The notes beneath the pieces were generated by a model. It had not been told where the DNA came from and did not search any database. It worked only from the letters and a program-made list of their open reading frames with translations. Positions 43,022 through 50,742 of a DNA stretch of 64,000 nt are shown piece by piece (within the stretch, counting starts at the first letter, position 1; each line of letters starts with the position of its first letter). This DNA is from Nitrospira sp. (GTDB lineage Bacteria; Nitrospirota; Nitrospiria; Nitrospirales; Nitrospiraceae): assembly GCA_035968315.1 (NCBI GenBank), contig JAVYIN010000009.1:1-64000 (forward strand), given 5' to 3'. The position numbers and the translations under genes are program-made.

Positions 43022-43891
43022 ATGAAGAACGGGTTTTTCCGCGGCCACGGCCTGGGCAACGACTACATCGTGATGGATCCAAAGGAACTGACGTTCAAAC
43101 TCACACCGAAGAACATCAAAGCGGTCTGCGACCGCAATTGGGGCCTGGGCAGTGACGGCATCCTCGCCCTCGTCCCGACCAAGAAAGCCGACTTCGGCCT
43201 GCGCATTTACAACCCGGACGGCAGCGAAGCGGAAAAATCCGGCAACGGGTTGCGCATTTTCGCCCGCTACCTCCATGCGACCGGCAAGACGAAGAAAAAG
43301 CATTTCACGGTTGAGACGAAAGGCGGCCTCGTCACCATCGATCTGCATGTAGATCGCCATGGCGACGCCAGCGCCGTCACGGTCGAAATGGGGCAGGCCA
43401 CGTTCAAACCGGCGGCGCTTCCTTGCACCCTCGGCGTGCCGGAATTGATTCAACAGCCGATCGACGCAGCCGGACAGTCGCTCCTGTTCACCGGCGTCAG
43501 TGTCGGCAATCCCCATTGCGTCGTTTTCAAGCCAACTGGGGAGTCCTGGTCGCGCGAAGAACTGCTGAAGCTCGGGCCTGTATTGGAAAACCACCCCCTC
43601 TTCCCCAAGCGGACGAATGTGCAATTGGCTGTCCCGACCGGGCCCAAGGAAATCTTCATCCTGATTTGGGAGCGCGGGGCCGGGGAGACGCAAGCCTCCG
43701 GTTCGTCCTCATGCGCGGCCGCGAGCGCGGCGGTGCGCCTGGGGCTGGTCAAGAGCCCCGTCACAGTCAAGATGCCGGGCGGCCAGCTCAACATCGAGGT
43801 CGCGCCAGACTTCAGCCTGACGATGAAAGGTCCCGTGGCCGAAGTGGCGCGGGGCAGCGTGAGCCCCTCGTTCCTGCGCGGGCTCAAGTAA
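43022..43891 (+). CDS. dapF: Diaminopimelate epimerase homologue with Ser/Ser active site
   Basis: A 289-residue DapF-fold protein. The family converts LL- to meso-diaminopimelate with two Cys acting as acid and base. Here both are serine: S73 in EKSGNGLR (canonical ECGNGxR; TCC at 43238-43240) and S226 in TQASGSSSC (canonical TLACGTGxC; TCC at 43697-43699). Other family blocks (GHGLGNDYIVMD, NPDG, GNPHCVVF, IWERGAGET) are intact, so it is not a decayed pseudogene. SD AAGGAG precedes ATG. It may have a different isomerase or lyase activity; canonical DapF activity is doubtful. The symbol marks homology only. Confidence 0.85.
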   Translation: MKNGFFRGHGLGNDYIVMDPKELTFKLTPKNIKAVCDRNWGLGSDGILALVPTKKADFGLRIYNPDGSEAEKSGNGLRIFARYLHATGKTKKKHFTVETKGGLVTIDLHVDRHGDASAVTVEMGQATFKPAALPCTLGVPELIQQPIDAAGQSLLFTGVSVGNPHCVVFKPTGESWSREELLKLGPVLENHPLFPKRTNVQLAVPTGPKEIFILIWERGAGETQASGSSSCAAASAAVRLGLVKSPVTVKMPGGQLNIEVAPDFSLTMKGPVAEVARGSVSPSFLRGLK

Positions 43892-43978
43892 GGCCGGCGG
43901 TCACCGTCAGGCGCCATTCGTCAATCGGCAAGAAAGAGCACGGTGGTTCCTGCTATTCTTACGATTGACGGATGATGT

Positions 43979-45781
43979 ATGACGACCGACGCACTCCACT
44001 CCAAACTCGACCATTTGCCGCCGAATCCAGGCGTCTATCTCTTCAAGGACCAGGCCGGCGACTATCTCTACGTCGGCAAGGCCGCGTCGCTGGCCGACCG
44101 TGTCCGCTCATACTTTCAACGCACCGCCGACCACAGCCCCAAAACGACGCTGCTCGTCAGCCAGATTGCCGATCTGGAAACCATCGTCACCCGGTCGGAA
44201 CTCGAAGCCCTCATCCTCGAAAGCAATCTGATCAAGCGGCACCGGCCCCGTTTCAACATCGTGCTGCGTGACGACAAGCAGTACCCCTATCTCCGCCTGC
44301 CGGTCAAAGAGCGGTTCCCCCGCCTCTCCATTGTCCGGCGCGTCCAAAAAGACGGCGCCCTCTACTATGGCCCCTACACCCCGGCCGGCGCACTCCGCGA
44401 AACGCTGAAGGTCATCAAGAAAGCCTTTCCGCTGGCGACCTGCACCATCGACATCGACGGGACGGCGGAGCGGGCCTGCCTGGAATTCGAGATCAAGCGG
44501 TGCATGGCGCCCTGCACCGGCAACCAATCGCAGGAGGAGTACCACAAGATCGTCAGCCAGGTTCGGCAGTTTCTGGAAGGGCGCGATCGTGAATTGCTGG
44601 ACGAATTGCGGGCCGGCATGGACGCCGCCGCGGAACGGGAGGAGTTCGAAGAAGCGGCGAGGATTCGTGACCGGCTCTTCAAGATCGAGCGGACGCTTGA
44701 AAAACAGCGCATCACCCAGACCGCATCGACGGATCAGGACGTCATCGGCCTTGCCCGGCAAGGCACCGCCGTGGATCTGCAGTTGCTCTTCGTGCGCGGC
44801 GGGCTCTTGATCGGCCGGAAGGATTTCTTCTGGCCCCAGTCTGCCGATGTGAGCGACGAGGACCTGGTCCGATCGGCCATCGAACAGTTTTACAATAAGG
44901 ACGGCCAACCGCCGAAAGAACTCCTCGTTCCCGCAGCCCTCGCCGACGCCGAACTGATCGAACAATGGCTCAGCGACAAACGGGGATCCGGCGTGAAGGT
45001 CCTCGCTCCGGAGCGCGGCACGAAACATCAGCTGGTATTGCTGGCGGAAGAAAATGCCGCCGCAGCAGTAGCCGATCATCTCAGAGACGAAGCCCTCGAC
45101 CTTCAGGCGGTCGAAGACCTGAAACGGTTGCTCCACCTCGACAAGGCTCCCAGACGGATCGAAGGATTCGACATCTCCAACACAATGGGCCAACAGTCCG
45201 TCGCCTCAATGGTCGTGTGGGAAGACGGCCAGATGAAGAAGGCGGATTATCGCCGGTTCAAAATCCAGACAGTGACGGGCGCCAACGACTTCGCCAGCAT
45301 GCAGGAAGTCGTCGCCCGGCGGTATGGAACATCAGAGGATTTGGCCCGCCCCGATTTGATCCTGATCGACGGAGGGCTCGGACAACTGGCCGCCGCCATG
45401 GAAGGGCTGAAGCAGGCCGGCCACCATGACCAAGCCATTATGGGCCTGGCCAAGGCGCGCGGTGAAAAAGATGAGCGCATCTTTCTGCCCGGCCGGAAGA
45501 ATCCCATCCTCTTGAGACCGAATGCCCCGGCTACGCACCTGGTGCAACGCATCCGCGACGAAGCGCACCGGTTTGCCTTGGGCTACCATCGCAAGCTCCG
45601 CGGCAAAGCCTTGATCGCGTCAAAGCTGGATCACATCATCGGGATCGGCGAGATCAGACGGACCACCTTGCTGAAACAGTTCGGCAGCGTCGATGCGCTG
45701 GCCGCGGCCAGCGACAGTGCCCTCGCAGAGGCCGGCCTCGACGCCACCACCATCGCGGCTCTCCGCAACACCCTCACCTAA
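43979..45781 (+). CDS. uvrC: Excinuclease ABC subunit C
   Basis: Dual-incision nuclease of nucleotide excision repair, 600 residues. GIY-YIG domain (about 14-95; PGVYLFKDQAGDYLYVGKA), UVR motif that binds UvrB (about 205-240; EREEFEEAARIRDRLFKIE), RNase H-like 5'-incision domain (about 380-530; IEGFDISNTMGQQSVASMV, LILIDGGLGQL) and C-terminal tandem HhH (IIGIGEIRRTTLLKQFGSVDALA). An extended -10 TGC-TATTCT is at 43951-43959. It ends 13 nt from the convergent FadL-type gene. Confidence 0.97.
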   Translation: MTTDALHSKLDHLPPNPGVYLFKDQAGDYLYVGKAASLADRVRSYFQRTADHSPKTTLLVSQIADLETIVTRSELEALILESNLIKRHRPRFNIVLRDDKQYPYLRLPVKERFPRLSIVRRVQKDGALYYGPYTPAGALRETLKVIKKAFPLATCTIDIDGTAERACLEFEIKRCMAPCTGNQSQEEYHKIVSQVRQFLEGRDRELLDELRAGMDAAAEREEFEEAARIRDRLFKIERTLEKQRITQTASTDQDVIGLARQGTAVDLQLLFVRGGLLIGRKDFFWPQSADVSDEDLVRSAIEQFYNKDGQPPKELLVPAALADAELIEQWLSDKRGSGVKVLAPERGTKHQLVLLAEENAAAAVADHLRDEALDLQAVEDLKRLLHLDKAPRRIEGFDISNTMGQQSVASMVVWEDGQMKKADYRRFKIQTVTGANDFASMQEVVARRYGTSEDLARPDLILIDGGLGQLAAAMEGLKQAGHHDQAIMGLAKARGEKDERIFLPGRKNPILLRPNAPATHLVQRIRDEAHRFALGYHRKLRGKALIASKLDHIIGIGEIRRTTLLKQFGSVDALAAASDSALAEAGLDATTIAALRNTLT

Positions 45782-45794
45782 TCGTCGCGCAGAC

Positions 45795-47198
45795 TTAAAA
45801 AAGGAATTTGACGCTAACCGTCCCCAAATGGACAAAGGCGTGATAGGTTCCGTTGACCGTAGGATTCTGATTTCCCGCCACCGTATGCGGCTCGTAAAAC
45901 CATTCCTGATAGGCCACATCAAACCCCATGGCCTTGGGCCACACAGCCGACTCGCCTCCGCAGGGAACGATTCCTAGAAACCGGCCACCCTTTCTGCACA
46001 GAAACCCTGCCCCAAGTGAGAGCGTGTTAGATGACAGGGAAATAGTCGCCGGATTAAACGTCAGATCCGGCACAGGGTTTTCGGTTCTGGTATAGCCGGC
46101 CCGGGCCGATATGTTCCAATGCCGCAACCACGCAGGATTGAGCCACGTATATTCCGTCCCGACCGCCACGACCTGGACGGTCTTCCACTGTTGAGGCTGA
46201 GGCACCGTGACACCATTGGATAGACGCACGTCCAGATTCTGATTGGATTTCCAGACGACATAGTCCACATCCAGTTCCAGCTTCCATTCCCGCTCACTGG
46301 TGCGCACCGGCCAGACCGCCACCGCCGCGGTATAGATCGGCGGAAGGGCGAGGCTTGTGGAAGCCTCAGCGACTTTCGCGCCATTGACCAACAGCGCGCC
46401 ATGCAACGGAAGCACGGCCTGGCTGCGATAGACCAGGCCAATCGAAGCGAGGGGTTTGCCCTCATGGTTTTTGATCGGGGCATACAAGAGGCTGGCATTC
46501 ATCCCCACGCCAGTCCCTTTCCCGTTGAGTTCCACCGAAGCCCCGGCTGGAATGCCATAGAGCCCCGCCCCAACTTGCCGCTGTTCGACCTGGCCTTCCC
46601 CTAGAAAATTGGCAAACGTATAGATATCGGCCCCGAGGCCGATGGACAGATCGTCCGTCACTTTGTAGGCCACCGTCGGCTTGATATCGATCAGGGGTAA
46701 GGTTGCAACCGTTGCCGCCGTGTTAAACGGCCCATCGACGGGATAGCGCGTATTCAACCCGAAGGGAGAAGTCAGTCCAAGCCCCACCGTCATCCGCGAG
46801 AGGCTCGCCAACCCAAGCGCGCCCAAATTGGCACTGAAATAAGCATGACTCGGTGGAGGGAATACGGCACTGCCCCCCATATCACCGCGAATATCGGCCC
46901 CGGATATATTCTTATACTTTACCGACCCACCAAGCAGAGCGGTCCCCCCAATAGCTTGAATTCCCTCAACCTGTGTCAGCCCAGCTGGGTTGTAATGAAT
47001 CGCGGATGCATCGTCTGCCTGCGCGGCAAAGGCATTCCCTTGGCCAACAGCGGCAGCCCCTTGTGGTTGAAACCGAAGGGCTTGCGCGAGAGCCGTCCGA
47101 GGGGAACTGAAACACATGGCGCACAGGCACAGGAGCGCAATCCCATACCGCATCCGATACCCCAGGCAATTGCTGACACTGTTCATATTCGGCTTCAT
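45795..47198 (-). CDS. FadL/TodX-family outer-membrane porin
   Basis: Outer-membrane 14-strand barrel of the OMPP1/FadL/TodX family, about 467 residues, that would import hydrophobic compounds. After the signal peptide (ending RTALA) come the mature N-terminus LRFQPQGAAAVGQGNAFAAQADDASAIHYNPAGLTQVEG, with the family's NPAG motif, and a C-terminal strand ending VSVKFLF. Several ATG codons could start it (47228, 47198, 47186, 47153); 47198 has a GGTGG SD, while 47153 gives the most typical signal length. Substrate unknown. It could pass fatty acids or long-chain signals; the adjacent LuxIR pair is noted only as context. Confidence 0.88.
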   Translation of the reverse strand: MKPNMNSVSNCLGYRMRYGIALLCLCAMCFSSPRTALAQALRFQPQGAAAVGQGNAFAAQADDASAIHYNPAGLTQVEGIQAIGGTALLGGSVKYKNISGADIRGDMGGSAVFPPPSHAYFSANLGALGLASLSRMTVGLGLTSPFGLNTRYPVDGPFNTAATVATLPLIDIKPTVAYKVTDDLSIGLGADIYTFANFLGEGQVEQRQVGAGLYGIPAGASVELNGKGTGVGMNASLLYAPIKNHEGKPLASIGLVYRSQAVLPLHGALLVNGAKVAEASTSLALPPIYTAAVAVWPVRTSEREWKLELDVDYVVWKSNQNLDVRLSNGVTVPQPQQWKTVQVVAVGTEYTWLNPAWLRHWNISARAGYTRTENPVPDLTFNPATISLSSNTLSLGAGFLCRKGGRFLGIVPCGGESAVWPKAMGFDVAYQEWFYEPHTVAGNQNPTVNGTYHAFVHLGTVSVKFLF

Positions 47199-47307
47199 AA
47201 CGCCACCGGCATATTGCCCTCTCCCCATACATCACGGTAGTGCCACTTGGTAGTAGCTTGGCCTTCTATCTCTCTCCCACAGTCCTCACGCCCGTCTCCA
47301 GACCCCA

Positions 47308-47337
47308 TTGTTCTTCCCTTCCCCCCCGTGCTAGGCT
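47308..47337 (+). promoter_or_regulatory. Probable luxR promoter
   Basis: -35 TTGTTC (47308-47313), 18-nt spacer containing seven consecutive C, extended -10 TGC-TAGGCT (47332-47337). The leader is about 22 nt and includes the SD AGGAGG (47355-47360). Confidence 0.5.
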
Positions 47338-47365
47338 TCCCTTGTCATCCGACCAGGAGGGACTA

Positions 47366-48166
47366 ATGGCTTACGCCCGGAACAAACGCCCCTTCCCAGG
47401 AGAGCTGTTCGCTCGCCTCTCGAAATCCGAATGCGAAGGCTTCATTGAACTTCTCCACTACACCGCGGAATCGGACAATGTCGATGACGTCAAATCGGTC
47501 CTCGTCCGATTTCAGCATCTCTTTCCGTTTACCAGAGTGATCGGCGGATTGGCGAGGTTGGGTCCCACGGGAACGTTCGAAGGATTTACGAATGTCCTCA
47601 ATGCCAGCTACCCGGAAGAATGGCTGCGTCTCTACTGGCAAAAAGGTTATTTCGACGTCGATCCGGTCTTCCAAACCGCGCTGCAGAAGCCAGGCACCCA
47701 ACACTGGGCCAAAACGTACAACACCGGCGCGTCGGAAAAACAACAGGAGTTCATCGCGGCCGCCAAAGAGTTCGGGCTCGGGGACGGCATTACAACCGGA
47801 TCCATCGATTCGGCATGCGGCATCGCGACCTTCTGCTCATTCGCCTCGGCAGGGCCCGTTGATGCCGAACGGTACCTCCAGTTGATCGAGTATTTCGGCT
47901 ACCATATTCATCTCGCCCTGCTTCGAACCGCGCCTCCCCATTCTCAAAACCTTGATCAATGCGTCCGGGAATTAACACTGCGTGAGATGACGATCTTGAA
48001 CTGGATGAAAAACGGGAAGACCAATGGAGAAATTGGTCAAATCCTCGGCGTCACCGAACGAACGGTCCGGTTTCACGTGGGGAGCATCTTCTCGAAACTC
48101 GACGTGACATCCCGATCGCAAGCCGTTGCAACCGCCATCGAGCACGGGCTCCCCAACGTCGTCTAA
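47366..48166 (+). CDS. luxR: LuxR-type quorum-sensing transcription factor
   Basis: A 266-residue regulator with an N-terminal autoinducer-binding domain (about 15-170) and a C-terminal LuxR HTH (about 200-262; LTLREMTILNWMKNGKTNGEIGQILGVTERTVRFHVGSIFSKLDV). The sensor core EEWLRLYWQKGYFDVDPVF follows the W-x3-Y...DP pattern of acyl-homoserine-lactone receptors. The ATG at 47366 has a strong SD AGGAGG at 5 nt; the upstream reading frame (from 47240) is not used. It converges on luxI, with 48 nt between stops. Likely activates luxI through the palindrome at 49005. Confidence 0.92.
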   Translation: MAYARNKRPFPGELFARLSKSECEGFIELLHYTAESDNVDDVKSVLVRFQHLFPFTRVIGGLARLGPTGTFEGFTNVLNASYPEEWLRLYWQKGYFDVDPVFQTALQKPGTQHWAKTYNTGASEKQQEFIAAAKEFGLGDGITTGSIDSACGIATFCSFASAGPVDAERYLQLIEYFGYHIHLALLRTAPPHSQNLDQCVRELTLREMTILNWMKNGKTNGEIGQILGVTERTVRFHVGSIFSKLDVTSRSQAVATAIEHGLPNVV

Positions 48167-48214
48167 CAACTGCGGCCTTTCGCAATCCGGCTTCGGGCCT
48201 CGGCCTGGGATCAA

Positions 48215-48931
48215 TTACCCGCCCGCTGCACCTGCCTGCACCAGCTCCTGATTCGTGCAGGCCAATGCCTGACGCCCCGTCACTACAACTCCGTCCATTG
48301 TTTGAATAGTCGACATCCATTGCAGGAATTCTGGACGCCTTCTGGCATTCTGTTCATCGAACTGCATCATGTCGTAGACCGCCGCCACAGAACTCGCTCC
48401 TGCCGGCGGGAGCGAGACCGGCGCGCCTAACGGCTCACAGGGGAATCCCAACGCGCGCAATACCCTGAGGAATCGATGCTCCACCTCCAGATAGTAGTAT
48501 CGAACGTTGTTCTCAACCGCCCACTGATACACGCCTTTCAACACCGCAAGCATGATCCTGGCCGACAGTCCTTTGTCGCGGATTTCCGGCGTGACCGCCA
48601 AGCGAGTGATTTCGGCAGTATCGGACGTCTTTCTCACCCGGTGGCCGGGAGGAAGGAGTGCGGCAAGATCATGCTCCAGCATAAATGGCCCGGACGAAGG
48701 GAGTAATCGGGCCATTCCAACGACCATTCCGTCCGCGCGCACCAACCCGATCGTCGTTCCCCAGACATCGTACAAATCGATCTCTTTCCCATCACTTGAC
48801 GGCAACACCCATCGCAAGGTTTCCGCAAACACCCGATGTCGAAGCCGATAGGACTGATCCAGCTCCGGGCCGTGCAATGTTCTCACAACATAATCCTCTT
48901 CTCGAAATGCAATGTCTTTCAACTCTGGCAT
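48215..48931 (-). CDS. luxI: LuxI-type acyl-homoserine lactone synthase
   Basis: Autoinducer synthase of 238 residues, using SAM and an acyl-ACP or acyl-CoA. LuxI-family residues are seen in YRLRHRVFAETLRWVLPSSDGKEIDLYD (the invariant R, F, W, E, D-x-Y-D set) and in TAEITRLAVTPE (E-x-x-R block). The C-terminal extension (about 200-238) is unusual and Gln/Ala-rich. Start ATG 48931 has SD GGGAGGG at 5-6 nt; the longer frame to 49048 is rejected. Its promoter region contains a perfect lux-box palindrome, implying positive autoregulation by the convergent luxR. Confidence 0.9.
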   Translation of the reverse strand: MPELKDIAFREEDYVVRTLHGPELDQSYRLRHRVFAETLRWVLPSSDGKEIDLYDVWGTTIGLVRADGMVVGMARLLPSSGPFMLEHDLAALLPPGHRVRKTSDTAEITRLAVTPEIRDKGLSARIMLAVLKGVYQWAVENNVRYYYLEVEHRFLRVLRALGFPCEPLGAPVSLPPAGASSVAAVYDMMQFDEQNARRRPEFLQWMSTIQTMDGVVVTGRQALACTNQELVQAGAAGG

Positions 48932-49004
48932 ATCGCCCTCCCCTGTTTGGCCTCGCTTGAGGCGTTCGTGTAAGGGCACGATATGGAGAAAGCACGTGAA
49001 TTGG

Positions 49005-49030
49005 TCACCTGGCGGATCCGCCAGGTGACA
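49005..49030. promoter_or_regulatory. Perfect 26-bp palindrome, lux box
   Basis: Half-site GTCACCTGGCGGA and its exact complement, centred at 49017/49018. The inner ACCTG...CAGGT matches the LuxR-type operator form. On the minus strand it is followed after about 18 nt by CATATC, placing the box at about -42 of a luxI promoter with a transcription start near 48975. Confidence 0.8.
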
Positions 49031-49114
49031 ATTCTCGTCACTCTCCACTACCCTCCCCTCACACAGCGCAAGTATTCAGATCGATAGAGTCGCTCACTCG
49101 GAGAAGGATGGAAT

Positions 49115-49903
49115 ATGAATCGCGACGGGCACGACTTATTTGTGATCACCGGCGGGCGGCCAACGTCTCCACGCCCCTCGCGACAGAGACCCGGCATCAG
49201 AGGCCTTGCACCCGCACACCAGTTAGACGAATCGCTGTCTGTTTCGTTTGTTTCGATGGAGGAGCGCTTGAGCCAGCTGCTGGAGGATCGCGAACGGATG
49301 GGGCGCGACCTGCATGACTCGGTGCTGCAATCCCTCTATGCCATTGGCCTCAGCCTAGAGACCGCCAGAAAGATCAGTCCGCCGCTGTCGCCGGAAGCGA
49401 CCCAGGCCAGCACCCATGCGATTGAGCAACTCAACCGATTAATCCATGAGGTGCGGGGGACGATCCACCGTCTCAAAGACGGCAGGATTCAGAACTTTGA
49501 TTTGGCGGTAGAGCTAGCCAATCTCCAGCACACCTACGAGCAGGTCGGCGGCATCTCCATCACGCTGAACCTGCAGCCGGGCGCGATGGACCTGCTCACC
49601 ATGGAAGAAGAACAAGACATCCTGCACATCGTCCGGGAGGCCTTGAGTAACTGCGTCCGCCATGCGCAGGCCACACACGCCTCCATCTCGCTCCGCCTGC
49701 GCGGCACCCGCCTGCGCCTCACCATCAGCGACGACGGAATCGGCTTCTCAACTGCGGCCCTTCCATGCAGAGGCTACGGCCTCACCAACATGGAGGCCCG
49801 CACGAAAAAACTCGGGGGGATGCTACGCGTGCAATCAAAACCGGGCGAGGGTACCCGTCTCACCGCGGAGCTTCTCCTGGAACCCGTACTGACACCCTTA
49901 TGA
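49115..49903 (+). CDS. NarL-type sensor histidine kinase without input domain
   Basis: Soluble HisKA_3 kinase of 262 residues. An unstructured N-terminus (about 1-45) leads to a short coiled coil and the DHp H-box RERMGRDLHDSVLQSLYAIGL with the phosphorylated H67, then HATPase_c (about 165-258; REALSNCVRHAQATHASI, ISDDGIGFS, GYGLTNMEARTKKLGG). It lacks a PAS, GAF or membrane domain, so its signal must come from a partner. The stop overlaps the response-regulator start (ATGA), confirming the pair. It lies divergent from luxI, about 85 nt from the lux box. Confidence 0.92.
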   Translation: MNRDGHDLFVITGGRPTSPRPSRQRPGIRGLAPAHQLDESLSVSFVSMEERLSQLLEDRERMGRDLHDSVLQSLYAIGLSLETARKISPPLSPEATQASTHAIEQLNRLIHEVRGTIHRLKDGRIQNFDLAVELANLQHTYEQVGGISITLNLQPGAMDLLTMEEEQDILHIVREALSNCVRHAQATHASISLRLRGTRLRLTISDDGIGFSTAALPCRGYGLTNMEARTKKLGGMLRVQSKPGEGTRLTAELLLEPVLTPL

Positions 49904-50580
49904 AACACACTCGCACAACTATTCTCATCGTTGACGATCATGAAGTCGTCCGCCAGGGACTCCGAACTCTGTTGAGCCTAGAACAAGACCTCCACATAGT
50001 CGGGGACGCCTCAACGGTCGCCGAGGCACTGACGGAAACGGCCAGGCTTCGTCCGCACGTGGTTCTGTTGGATATGAAATTGCCGGATGGGACAGGGCCC
50101 GAAGCCTGCAGCCGACTACTGGCGCTTGCTCCCGACACCCGCATACTAATGTTGACCAGCTTTGCAGAAGAAGCGATGGTCGTGAGTGCCGTACAAAGCG
50201 GAGTGCATGGCTATCTGTTAAAAGACGTTCGCGCCACCGATCTGGTTCAGGCAATTCGAACGATTGCCGGCGGGCAGAGTTATCTCGATCCGCGCGTCGC
50301 CCAGCAAGCCCTCAGCTGGATTCGACACCAGAACAAGCCTGATCACCCAACGCCCCCCCAAGGGCTCGAACAGCTCTCCCCGCAAGAACGAGCCATTCTG
50401 CCCCTCCTCGCCGAAGGAAAAACCAACAAGGAAATTGCCGCGCGGTTGCGGCTAAGCGATAAGACCATCAAGAACTATTTGGCCCATATTTTCGACAAGT
50501 TACAGGTCAGCAGGCGAACGGAAGCCGTCGCCTGGTACATAAAAATGAGCCGGTCAAGCCCTATAGACCAGATCAGCTAG
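49900..50580 (+). CDS. NarL/FixJ-type response regulator 1
   Basis: A 226-residue regulator: receiver domain (about 6-122) with D12-D13 and phospho-acceptor D58 (VVLLDMKLPDG), conserved T (LMLTSF) and K (YLLKD), and a C-terminal LuxR-type HTH (about 160-222; LSPQERAILPLLAEGKTNKEIAARLRLSDKTIKNYLAHIFDKLQV). The start at 49900 overlaps the kinase stop by 4 nt. It closely resembles the regulator at 53171, so the two systems likely arose by duplication. Confidence 0.95.
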   Translation: MKHTRTTILIVDDHEVVRQGLRTLLSLEQDLHIVGDASTVAEALTETARLRPHVVLLDMKLPDGTGPEACSRLLALAPDTRILMLTSFAEEAMVVSAVQSGVHGYLLKDVRATDLVQAIRTIAGGQSYLDPRVAQQALSWIRHQNKPDHPTPPQGLEQLSPQERAILPLLAEGKTNKEIAARLRLSDKTIKNYLAHIFDKLQVSRRTEAVAWYIKMSRSSPIDQIS

Positions 50581-50742
50581 TTCCGTACCCCCCCCCTTTA
50601 TTGCTACTACTCCCCCCTAGCATTTCTTTGAGCGATCATACTATCCTACCGCTGAAAATTGGCCGCTACCGGTAGCTAGCCGGAGGGAGCACAGAACGAC
50701 AGCGCTCCTCCGAAGCATCAACACCGGCACGAGACAACATCG

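Noticed and set aside
48167-48214. Searched for a terminator between convergent luxR and luxI
   Set aside because: Only GC-rich short inverted words (CGGCC/GGCC) without a T-run; not convincing.
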